Part shown: piece by piece, positions 1 through 5,362 of the stretch
How positions within the stretch are numbered: position 1 is the stretch's first letter
How the letters are laid out: every line of letters starts with the position of its first letter
NCBI GenBank assembly: GCA_031288885.1
Contig: JAITQP010000089.1
Span: forward strand, 1-7,183
DNA: 7,183 nucleotides
From: Prevotellaceae bacterium
GTDB taxonomy: Bacteria; Bacteroidota; Bacteroidia; Bacteroidales; UBA932
Direction: 5' to 3'
Translations under genes and position numbers: made by a program
The notes under the pieces: generated by a model
The model's database searches: none
Told to the model about the DNA's origin: nothing
What the model saw: the letters and a program-made list of their open reading frames with translations, nothing else

Positions 1-18
1 CCGTTAAAAAATAATATT

Positions 19-132
19 ATGTGGACAAATGCATTTTTCGTATTTGCAATGGCTGGAGTAGTAGTACTCATTGCAACAATTATATGGGCTGTACGCGATA
101 CTAATCGTAACAAAAAGCAGCAGGTTGTTTAG
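19..132 (+). CDS. Small single-helix membrane protein, 37 aa, unknown function
   Basis: The frame ATGTGG...TAG encodes 37 residues: MWTN, a hydrophobic segment at about residues 5-25 (FFVFAMAGVVVLIATIIWAV), then a polar basic tail (RDTNRNKKQQVV). This is the layout of a one-pass inner-membrane microprotein. Just before it, bases 3-14 read Val-Lys-Lys-stop, and the ATG follows four bases later, so it is probably the second gene of an operon whose first gene lies outside the window. A strong hairpin terminator lies 29 bases downstream, supporting a real transcription unit end. The 35-residue protein at 3674-3781 has the same architecture, the same ATGTGG start, and also follows a Lys-rich C-terminus, so the two may be paralogues. 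I do not recognise a family. The A/T-rich composition differs from that of the large genes in the window. Confidence 0.55.
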   Translation: MWTNAFFVFAMAGVVVLIATIIWAVRDTNRNKKQQVV

Positions 133-161
133 CGCTCGTTGGTGTTAAAAAATTAAAAGTG

Positions 162-187
162 GCCGCCTGTGGAAACAGGCGGCTTTT
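162..187 (+). terminator. Rho-independent terminator after the small membrane protein
   Basis: A perfect 9-bp stem GCCGCCTGT/ACAGGCGGC with a GGAA tetraloop is followed by TTTT. The opposite strand has an A/T-rich run after the stem (ACTTTTAATTTTTT), so it could also stop leftward transcription. It ends the unit containing 19-132 and isolates it from the toxin-antitoxin genes. Confidence 0.8.
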
Positions 188-207
188 CGTTTTGGCGGGC
201 AGGGACG

Positions 208-309
208 CACGATTGCGTAAAAATGATGTGGGATATTCGTGACAAAATGGATGCCGAAACAGCAGGAAGAGGTGAAAGGAATATTTTGCGTATATTTGTG
301 GAAAAATAA
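208..309 (+). pseudogene. 5'-truncated relic of an antitoxin gene
   Basis: This frame reads HDCVKMMWDIRDKMDAET followed by unrelated residues to a TAA at 307-309. It matches the N-terminal part of the intact antitoxin at 772-921 (FDCVQMMRDIRREI). At the DNA level, 24 of the 30 bases at 211-240 equal those at 793-822 when aligned without gaps. No in-frame ATG lies upstream; reading back, the frame runs into the terminator hairpin, so the true 5' end is gone. The alignment starts exactly at the Asp codon, and similarity to the C-terminal half is lost after AET. It lies immediately before the PIN toxin and contains that gene's likely -7 box. I infer a remnant of a related toxin-antitoxin unit. 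An internal ATG at 223 could in principle still allow a short peptide. Confidence 0.6.
291..298 (+). promoter_or_regulatory. Bacteroidota -7 box upstream of the PIN toxin
   Basis: TATATTTG fits the TAnnTTTG -7 consensus and lies 16 bases before the toxin ATG, giving a very short leader. No good TTG is seen 19-21 bases further upstream, so the promoter is probably weak or regulated. The context TTTTGCGTATATTTGTG is nearly identical to the promoter core at 5381-5397. Confidence 0.4.
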
Positions 310-314
310 AGGCC

Positions 315-794
315 ATGGAAGGCAGAAAATTAATATTATACTTGGATACATCCGTTATTGGCGGTTATTACGATGATGCATTTCTGCAAGACACTCAACG
401 GCTTTTTCAAGCCGTAAAAGACGGAAAGTATGATGTAGCGATATCGGATTTAACGCTAAAAGAGCTGATAAAAGCACCACAAAATGTAAAAACGCTATTA
501 CATAGCTTGTCGATTGATTTTAAAGAAGTCATCGCCTCAACGGAATGTGTAGCATTAGCTCATGAATATTTGAAAGAAAAGGTTGTCGGTCAAACAAGCT
601 TAGAAGATTGTATCCATATTGCCACCGCTACGGTTCACAAAATAGATATACTGGTTAGCTGGAATTTTAAACATATCGTAAATATACAAAGGATAAGAGG
701 GTATAATGCCGTAAATATCAAAAACGGATATGCCATCTTGGAAATACGTTCACCAAAAGATTTAGTCAGCTATGGAAACGAAGAAGAAATTTGA
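315..794 (+). CDS. PIN-domain toxin, VapC-like ribonuclease of a type II toxin-antitoxin module
   Basis: This 159-residue single-domain PIN protein is expected to be a Mg2+-dependent endoribonuclease in the cytoplasm. The N-terminal strand LILYLDTSVIGG carries the first acidic residue (D11). E50 lies in SDLTLKELIKAP, and D98 in TSLEDCIHIATA, the usual third acidic position. VSWNFKHIVN (115-123) is the fourth motif, with N117 where others may have Asp. The C-terminal part (IRGYNAVNIKNGYAILEIRSP) is typical of the PIN subfamily whose members begin 'YLDTSVIGG', and the length is normal for that family. The ATG at 315 is chosen because it lies just after a TAnnTTTG box and directly before the conserved first strand. 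Its 3' end overlaps the antitoxin gene by 23 bases. The A/T-rich composition suggests an acquired module. All expected active-site positions are present, so it is probably functional; its RNA target cannot be told from sequence. Confidence 0.93.
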   Translation: MEGRKLILYLDTSVIGGYYDDAFLQDTQRLFQAVKDGKYDVAISDLTLKELIKAPQNVKTLLHSLSIDFKEVIASTECVALAHEYLKEKVVGQTSLEDCIHIATATVHKIDILVSWNFKHIVNIQRIRGYNAVNIKNGYAILEIRSPKDLVSYGNEEEI

Positions 795-921
795 CTGCGT
801 GCAAATGATGCGGGATATACGGCGAGAAATCAATAGTGAGATTTCTACCATGTCAACAAAGCAGCTATTAGAATATCTGCAAAAAGCGAGAAGCGAATAT
901 CAGAAAGCCATTACTGTATGA
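772..921 (+). CDS. Antitoxin partner of the PIN toxin, 49 aa
   Basis: The ATG at 772 opens a 49-residue frame that starts inside the toxin gene and overlaps its last 23 bases, a layout that implies translational coupling. The protein begins METKKKFDCVQMMRDIRREI and continues into a charged, helix-prone C-terminus ending SEYQKAITV. The motif FDCVxMMRDIRxxI is one I recognise from small genes accompanying PIN proteins of this subfamily; I infer that it binds and neutralises the toxin. It is too short for an ordinary 60-codon gene-finding cut-off. Gene order is toxin first, the reverse of classical vapBC. No ribbon-helix-helix or AbrB DNA-binding domain is evident, so autoregulation as in VapB is uncertain. 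A decayed relative lies upstream of the toxin at 208-309. It converges with the histidine kinase gene, whose stop codon begins 10 bases further on; no hairpin separates them. Confidence 0.8.
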   Translation: METKKKFDCVQMMRDIRREINSEISTMSTKQLLEYLQKARSEYQKAITV

Positions 922-931
922 TAGCTTGATG

Positions 932-3391
932 TTAATCCCTAATCTCTAACTCTTTGAGCATCTTTTCCATCTTTTCTGCAAAAATCAGGATTTCTTTTCG
1001 CCACGTGGGGAGGTGCTTTTTGGGGTTCTTTTCTCGAAGTTTGTTCATTTTTTCCGGTAACGCTAACAAGTCGGTGAGCCTTAGCTGGGCAAGCATGGGG
1101 AGCATCTTGTGGCAAAGCGCCTGCGCGGATTGAAAATCGTTTTTGGCGGCAAACCGGCGAAGCAGCGTAAGGTTGCGGGCTGTATCGGCTGCAAACACCT
1201 TCGCCACGTCCTCCGCAGCTTCCCTGTCGCCGTTAAAGAGCTCGAGCAGCGCGGCGATGCCGCTCTTGCCCGATTTCGGCTCGGGAGCGTCGCCGGTAGC
1301 CCTCCGCTCGGGCAGGCTGGCGAGCAGGCTCATCGAAAACGGCTTGGGCAGGTAGCCGTCAAAACCCTCGCTGAGGGCTCGCTCGTACGAAAAATCACCG
1401 TGCGCCGTCATCACAAAAACGGGCGTGGAGGGCGATGCTTCGCGCACCTTTAGCAGCACCTCGGTGCCTGAGGTTGCCCCCATGTCCATGTCGGTTATCA
1501 CCATGTCGAAGCTGGCAAGGCGCGGGAGCTGCGCCTCAAGCTCCGCGCTGTTTTGGCACGTAGCTACCGTGTTGCCCAGCTTATGCTGCATTTCCTCCAG
1601 CATGGCGAGCAGCGAGGCGTCGTCGTCCACCACCAGCACGTTGAGGTTTTTTCCGGCAACGGTTGCCTGCGGCGCGTCCTGCGGCGGCGGCGCGTCTGCC
1701 GGCGCTTTTTCGGCGGGCAAAGCAAGCTCTACCTGCGTGCCCTGCCCCTCCTGCGAGCGGACGGATATGCTGCCGTGCAGTATCTCCGTCAACCCTTTCA
1801 CCACGTACATTCCAAGCCCGCTGCCCTCCGTAACGGAGCTGCCGCTTTCAATCCGCAAGAACGGCTTGAAGAGGTTTTCCACCTTTGCCTCCGGTATGCC
1901 AACGCCCGTGTCCGCAACGCGGAGGTGCAGGCTGCTGCCGTCCTCCCACACGCTCATGGCGACTTCCCCTTTCGGGGTATATTTTACGGCGTTCGATACG
2001 AGGTTTGCCATAACTTGCTTGAGCTTTAGCCTGTCGGACACGACGCGGGTGAGCTCGCGCAGCTCGCAGGTCAGCCTGAAGGCGAGCCCTTTTTGCAGGG
2101 CGAGCGGGGCAAACATTGCCTCCACCTCGCGGCACAGCGCCTGCACGTCAAACGCGCCGAGGCTTGCCTGTAGCTTGCCCTGCTCAAGCCGCGAAAAGTC
2201 GAGCAGGTTGGTTAGCAGCAGGAGGATGTACGTCCCCGAGCTTTGCATCGAAACGAGCTGCTGCTGCAGCTTTGGCGGCAGCTCGGCGTCTTTCCACAGC
2301 TCCATGTAGCCCAGCATGGAGGCGAGCGGCGCTTTTACGTCGTGCGACACCGAGAGCAGCAGCTCGTGGCGGCTGTTCATGAGCTCTTCGGTGCGCTTTT
2401 TCTCCCCCAACAGCGCGCTTCGGGTGGCGTAGCTCTTGTTGGCGTCGGCAACAATCAAAAAGATGAACACCAAAACCAGCAGCGACAGCGCCACGCCAAC
2501 GGCAACGGAGAAGCGGTAGTTTTTTTCCACCAGCTGCTTGTTGCTGTGCATTACGTCCAGCGTGGCGTCCAGCGTTTGCCGGTGCAGCTTGATGAGCAGC
2601 TCCGATATATCCTTCGATACCTCCTGATCGGCCGCCACCAGCCGGTTTACCTGACGCTCTATGGATTTTATTTTTCGGACGTAGCTTTCGCTGTTCTGCT
2701 CCGACACTTTCCGCATCCCCGACAGCACGGACAGCATGGAGAGCGTGTCAACGGTAACATTTTTCAGGGTGTTGGTTTGCATGGTAGTCACCACGTTGTA
2801 CACCTCTTTTTTGGGCGGCGAGGCGGAGAAAAGGTTCCCGACTTTTTGCCAAAACGTTTTTTTTACCTCCGCCACGTCCACCTCCTGCACCAGCGTATCC
2901 TGATGCACAACCGTAACGATGACGGAATCGGTTGTTACCTCCGGCGTGTAGCTCCGGAGCCAGCTCACGAGCGTGTCGTTTACGCTGTAGCGGCTAAAGT
3001 ACTCGGCAAGCTTTGAAATGGACGTTTTCTTTTTTTGCAGCAGGAGGACAATGTCGCGCAGCGTTTGGAATTGCAGGGTGTCGCTGGACAGGGAGATGAG
3101 CGAATCCACCTGCTGCTCTACGATGGGCAGCATTTCCTGAAGCTGCCGGAAGTGCTGGGAGTTGCCGGTGAACAGGTAGAGGTTTGCCTGCGCCTGCGCC
3201 CGCTGCACCGTTGCCGTCAGCTCGTTGGTCAGGGAAAGCATGAGGTTGTGCTGCGCTATCTCCTCCTGCTGCCGGTCGATGCGGAGGTTAAGGTGGTAGA
3301 TGTACGAAATCATTCCCATGCAGGCTATCGGCACCAAGAGGTAGCCCAGCACCGCTTTGACGCGAATTCTATGCTCAATGCTTTTTTCCAT
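932..3391 (-). CDS. Hybrid sensor histidine kinase/response regulator with Hpt domain
   Basis: This is an 819-residue inner-membrane multistep phosphorelay sensor. TM1 spans about 12-33 and TM2 about 294-315; between them lies a periplasmic region of about 260 residues, mostly helical, with a basic aromatic patch (VKKTFWQKVGNLF, 176-188). The HisKA domain carries the phospho-accepting H350 in SVSHDVKAPLASML. The HATPase has the N box NLVSNAVKYTP (N467), G1 DTGVGIP (494-500), F box LFKPFLRI and G2 GSGLGMYVV (523-531). A Pro/Ala-rich linker (561-580) leads to a receiver domain with acidic pocket D589-D591, acceptor D634, T662 and K683 (LPKPF). The C-terminal Hpt domain (about 710-819) has H761 in LCHKMLPM. 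All phosphotransfer residues are present. There is no DNA-binding output, so the final response regulator is encoded elsewhere. The ligand is unknown. The start is ATG with an A-rich leader and no Shine-Dalgarno site. The gene is transcribed divergently from the small membrane pair and is G/C-rich like the housekeeping genes. Confidence 0.95.
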   Translation of the reverse strand: MEKSIEHRIRVKAVLGYLLVPIACMGMISYIYHLNLRIDRQQEEIAQHNLMLSLTNELTATVQRAQAQANLYLFTGNSQHFRQLQEMLPIVEQQVDSLISLSSDTLQFQTLRDIVLLLQKKKTSISKLAEYFSRYSVNDTLVSWLRSYTPEVTTDSVIVTVVHQDTLVQEVDVAEVKKTFWQKVGNLFSASPPKKEVYNVVTTMQTNTLKNVTVDTLSMLSVLSGMRKVSEQNSESYVRKIKSIERQVNRLVAADQEVSKDISELLIKLHRQTLDATLDVMHSNKQLVEKNYRFSVAVGVALSLLVLVFIFLIVADANKSYATRSALLGEKKRTEELMNSRHELLLSVSHDVKAPLASMLGYMELWKDAELPPKLQQQLVSMQSSGTYILLLLTNLLDFSRLEQGKLQASLGAFDVQALCREVEAMFAPLALQKGLAFRLTCELRELTRVVSDRLKLKQVMANLVSNAVKYTPKGEVAMSVWEDGSSLHLRVADTGVGIPEAKVENLFKPFLRIESGSSVTEGSGLGMYVVKGLTEILHGSISVRSQEGQGTQVELALPAEKAPADAPPPQDAPQATVAGKNLNVLVVDDDASLLAMLEEMQHKLGNTVATCQNSAELEAQLPRLASFDMVITDMDMGATSGTEVLLKVREASPSTPVFVMTAHGDFSYERALSEGFDGYLPKPFSMSLLASLPERRATGDAPEPKSGKSGIAALLELFNGDREAAEDVAKVFAADTARNLTLLRRFAAKNDFQSAQALCHKMLPMLAQLRLTDLLALPEKMNKLREKNPKKHLPTWRKEILIFAEKMEKMLKELEIRD

Positions 3392-3422
3392 AGGAAACTT
3401 TCACGTTAATTTGGGAATTGCT

Positions 3423-3452
3423 TTGTTAATTACAAATTTGTGTCTATATTTG
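3423..3452 (+). promoter_or_regulatory. Bacteroidota-type promoter for the small membrane protein pair
   Basis: TTG at 3423-3425 and TATATTTG at 3445-3452, separated by 19 bases, fit the -33/-7 consensus of Bacteroidota. The predicted transcript starts near 3457-3460, leaving a leader of about 15 bases to the ATG at 3473. A perfect 10-bp palindrome ACAAATTTGT (3432-3441) sits between the two boxes and could be an operator. Confidence 0.6.
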
Positions 3453-3472
3453 CCATACCAAAATTGTACTAT

Positions 3473-3661
3473 ATGAACATCTACGAAAAAGCGGGGGATT
3501 TTTTAGTAAATACCTCACAACTTATTATTGGTGGCGTAATACTTGCCAATATCATGGAGCAAAATATTAACGCAATTACTATCTATGCAATAGGGGTTGC
3601 TACTGTTATCGTTTTCCTCGTTGGCGCGTACTGGTTGTATCGTATAAGCAAAAAAAAATAA
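3473..3661 (+). CDS. Small two-helix membrane protein, 62 aa (DUF6722-like)
   Basis: The protein starts MNIYEKAGDFLVNTSQ, has a first hydrophobic segment at about 13-28 (NTSQLIIGGVILANIM), a short polar turn (EQNIN) and a longer second helix at about 35-57 (ITIYAIGVATVIVFLVGAYWLY), ending RISKKK. By the positive-inside rule both ends should face the cytoplasm. From memory it resembles the DUF6722 family of small Bacteroidota membrane proteins of about 60-70 residues, function unknown; I could not verify this. I chose the ATG at 3473 over a GTG at 3440 because the GTG lies upstream of the -7 box and could not be in the transcript. It is followed after 12 bases by a second tiny membrane gene, with which it surely shares a transcript. 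It diverges from the histidine kinase and is notably A/T-rich. Confidence 0.75.
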   Translation: MNIYEKAGDFLVNTSQLIIGGVILANIMEQNINAITIYAIGVATVIVFLVGAYWLYRISKKK

Positions 3662-3673
3662 AACAAAAATACC

Positions 3674-3781
3674 ATGTGGTTAGCCATTTTTATAGCAACA
3701 TTAGGAGCTACGGCAGCAATTGCTGTGAGTATTGTCGTGTACCAGAACAGAAAAATATTATTTACGAAGCACGACGCGTAG
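3674..3781 (+). CDS. Small single-helix membrane protein, 35 aa, unknown function
   Basis: The frame starting ATGTGG encodes 35 residues: a hydrophobic segment from residue 2 to about 23 (WLAIFIATLGATAAIAVSIVVY), then a polar tail (QNRKILFTKHDA). It begins 12 bases after the stop of the two-helix protein and needs that gene's promoter. Its architecture and ATGTGG start match the 37-residue protein at 19-132. The last codons (ACGCGTAG) fall in a repeated 9-mer CGCGTAGAG found again at 3808-3816, so the original C-terminus may have been altered by repeat insertion. I know no family for it. It is shorter than the usual gene-finding limit; the case for coding rests on the helix, the operon position and the parallel cassette at the left edge. 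Confidence 0.55.
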   Translation: MWLAIFIATLGATAAIAVSIVVYQNRKILFTKHDA

Positions 3782-3809
3782 AGTAGCATTCACGCTCCGT
3801 CGTCCCGCG

Positions 3810-3867
3810 CGTAGAGGCGTGGCGCGCTGCATCTCCCTTGTGGGCGGATTTGAAATTCGTCCCTACG
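3810..3867. repeat. REP-like composite of two imperfect palindromes
   Basis: Between the 35-residue gene and the lipoprotein stop lie two adjacent imperfect 22-base palindromes: 3814-3835 with a GCGCGC core, and 3842-3863 of the form GGG..GA.TT....AA.TC..CCC. The pair is bounded by CGTAG at 3810-3814 and CTACG at 3863-3867, which are inverted repeats. The elements resemble intergenic GTAGGGACG...CGTCCCTAC-type repeats I associate with Bacteroidota genomes. No T-run follows, so it is not a clear intrinsic terminator, although the fold could protect the 3' ends of both converging transcripts. Only one copy is in the window, so repetitiveness is inferred. Confidence 0.4.
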
Positions 3868-3885
3868 CAGAATGTTTTGTAACGT

Positions 3886-4296
3886 TTATCTCTTACGCCC
3901 TTTCGCGCTCACCTTTTCCCCCACCTCAAATATCTTCACGCCTTTGGTGCTCAGCAGCGCCGGAAGATTTTTCACCGGCACGTGCACCGTCCACAGGCTG
4001 TCTACCTGCGTGCCGACGGCAACCCCGAGCTCGGCAAAGTCGGCGGGCTGCGCGCCTCTGCGCACGCTCAAAAAGCCGTGTACGCAGTAGCTGCTGTCCC
4101 GCCCCATCCGGTGCAGCCGGTAGCGGCGCACCAGCTCGGGCGACGGGGTAAACTCCGGCGAGCAGCAGCCCTCCTGCCGCAGCTCCTGAAGCAGCCTTTC
4201 GGTGTGGGGCGGTTGCGGTTGGCGTGCCGCCAGCCGCGTGGCGCAGGAGGCGGCAGCAAAAAAGCCGGCCAAAACCAAAAGTAGCTTACGGCTCAT
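3886..4296 (-). CDS. Lipoprotein resembling a subtilase (S8) propeptide, without a protease domain
   Basis: This 136-residue protein begins MSRKLLLVLAGFFAAASC, a lipoprotein signal with lipobox AASC and acylated C18. The residues after Cys (ATRLAAR) lack the acidic surface-export signal of Bacteroidota, so it probably faces the periplasm. The mature part has LVRRYRLHRMGRD, then GFLSVRRGAQPADFAELGV, and DSLWTVHVPVKNLPALLSTKGVKIFEVGEKV. This closely recalls the N-terminal pro-region of Bacteroidota S8 peptidases ('LGVKVG...TVQVPV...GVKYIE'), recognised from memory. No Asp/His/Ser catalytic domain follows; translation stops shortly after the domain with a basic tail (AKGRKR). The ATG at 4296 overlaps the upstream polyprenyl synthase gene by 11 bases, implying coupled translation, and is preferred to a TTG at 4446 because it gives a proper signal peptide. 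It could be a protease inhibitor/chaperone, a general I9-like fold, or the remnant of a longer protein. Confidence 0.8.
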   Translation of the reverse strand: MSRKLLLVLAGFFAAASCATRLAARQPQPPHTERLLQELRQEGCCSPEFTPSPELVRRYRLHRMGRDSSYCVHGFLSVRRGAQPADFAELGVAVGTQVDSLWTVHVPVKNLPALLSTKGVKIFEVGEKVSAKGRKR

Positions 4297-5320
4297 GGCA
4301 CAAGCGTACTTCCAGCGGTTGAGGATAGCATTTGGTGCACTTGGCGTCTTGCTCGGCAATGGCGTCGGCAAGGTTAAGGAGCGCCGCCTTGGCGTCCGAT
4401 TCGGGGAAAATATCAAGCGCGCGCTTGGCGCTGTTGCAGTAGCCAAGCATCACGCGCTCGGTGTGCTCCAGCCCGCCCTGCGCGCGTACAAAGCTCACCA
4501 CCTGCTTCACGTTCCGGCTGTTGAAGCTGGCGGTGGACACCAGCGAAAGGATTTTTTTCCGCTCCGCCTTATCCACCCTGTTCAGCGCAAAAATCAGCGG
4601 GAGGGTAATCTTTTTTTCGCGGATGTCGTTGCCGCAGGCTTTCCCCGTGATGCGGCTGCTGTAAAAGTCGAGCACGTCGTCGCGCAGCTGAAAGGCAACG
4701 CCGAGCAGCTCACCGTAGCGCCCCACGGCGTCCAGCCGCTCGCCGGTAGCCCCTGCCGAGTGCGCGCCAATCAGGGCGCAGCTCTGGAGGAGCGACGCCG
4801 TTTTCTTTTGGATAATGTCAAAGTACATCTCCTCCGACCACTCCAGCTTGCGGGCGCGCTCCAGCTGCTGCAGCTCGCCCTCGCTCATGCAGCGGATGGT
4901 GTTGGCGGCAATGTTGAGGAACTCTACGCTCTGGTGCTCCAGCGCGACCAGCACGCCGCGCGACAGCAGAAAATCGCCCGCCAAAACGGCCTTGGGGGAG
5001 CTCCACAGCGCTTTTATCGACAGGCTGTTCCGGCGCTCGTCGGCGTCGTCCACCACGTCGTCGTGCATGAGGGTGGCGGTGTGGAGGAGCTCCATCATGG
5101 CCGCGCCGGCGTAGGTTTTTTGGCAAATCCCCCCGCTGAGCTTGGCCGACAGAAAGACGAGCAGCGGGCGCAGCTGCTTGCCTTTGCTCCGGTAAATATG
5201 GTTGGTAATGGTTGAGAGCAGCGGCACGGACGATTGCAGCTGCTGCCGGAAAAAAGGCTCAAATTTTTCCAGCTCGCGCTGCACTACCCGTACCGTCTTT
5301 AGCATATCTACAGACTTCAT
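4286..5320 (-). CDS. Polyprenyl diphosphate synthase, long-chain (IspB/octaprenyl type)
   Basis: This cytosolic trans-prenyltransferase extends farnesyl diphosphate with isopentenyl diphosphate units, probably to make the menaquinone side chain. In 344 residues it shows GKQLRP (47-52), the first aspartate-rich motif DDVVDDADERR (D87, D88, D91, then R96-R97), QKKTASL (171-177), the second motif QLRDDVLDF (D214, D215, D218), and GNDIREKKITLPLI (230-243). The residue five before the first motif is Ala (HTATLMHDD), as in long-chain enzymes rather than farnesyl or geranylgeranyl synthases. The ATG at 5320 is preferred to one at 5374 because a likely -7 box (5348-5355) lies between them and family homology begins near it. 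The C-terminus is odd: after LADAIAEQD, where relatives normally end, there is a tail of about 20 residues with three cysteines (CTKC and a later C341), whose last codons overlap the lipoprotein gene. Confidence 0.95.
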   Translation of the reverse strand: MKSVDMLKTVRVVQRELEKFEPFFRQQLQSSVPLLSTITNHIYRSKGKQLRPLLVFLSAKLSGGICQKTYAGAAMMELLHTATLMHDDVVDDADERRNSLSIKALWSSPKAVLAGDFLLSRGVLVALEHQSVEFLNIAANTIRCMSEGELQQLERARKLEWSEEMYFDIIQKKTASLLQSCALIGAHSAGATGERLDAVGRYGELLGVAFQLRDDVLDFYSSRITGKACGNDIREKKITLPLIFALNRVDKAERKKILSLVSTASFNSRNVKQVVSFVRAQGGLEHTERVMLGYCNSAKRALDIFPESDAKAALLNLADAIAEQDAKCTKCYPQPLEVRLCHEP

Positions 5321-5347
5321 GGTTTCTTTGTTTAACTTCGCGAGGCG

Positions 5348-5355
5348 TAAAGATA
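5348..5355 (-). promoter_or_regulatory. Candidate -7 box for the polyprenyl synthase-lipoprotein operon
   Basis: Read on the minus strand, TTGCGTATCTTTACG contains TATCTTTA, one base off TAnnTTTG, 27 bases before the ATG at 5320. The flanks match those of the two other GCGTATnTTT promoters in the window. No good TTG is visible about 19 bases upstream. Confidence 0.4.
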
Positions 5356-5362
5356 CGCAATG

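Noticed and set aside
133..351. Minus-strand open frames opposite the terminator and antitoxin relic
   Set aside because: They cross a strong hairpin terminator, have no family features and are antisense to the recognisable antitoxin fragment.
1425..2309. Long plus-strand open frames opposite the histidine kinase (also 1109-1453, 1553-2029, 2243-3016)
   Set aside because: Their products are Ser/Arg/His-rich with no domain, and they lie antisense to a kinase with every expected motif; they are by-products of G/C-rich codon use.
3440..3472. GTG start 11 codons upstream of the 62-residue membrane protein
   Set aside because: It lies before the -7 box at 3445-3452, so it would not be transcribed from that promoter; the extra residues also break the usual N-terminus.
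3473..3781. The tiny membrane pair as a type I toxin-antitoxin locus
   Set aside because: Hydrophobic small proteins can be such toxins, but I see no antisense RNA promoter overlapping the frames, so the label is not supported.
4297..4446. TTG start at 4446 for the lipoprotein
   Set aside because: It would add about 50 Pro/Arg-rich residues in front of a clear signal peptide and overlap deeply with the synthase gene.
4202..5215. Long plus-strand open frame opposite the polyprenyl synthase
   Set aside because: It is antisense to a gene with intact aspartate-rich motifs; the translation is low-complexity and unlike any family.
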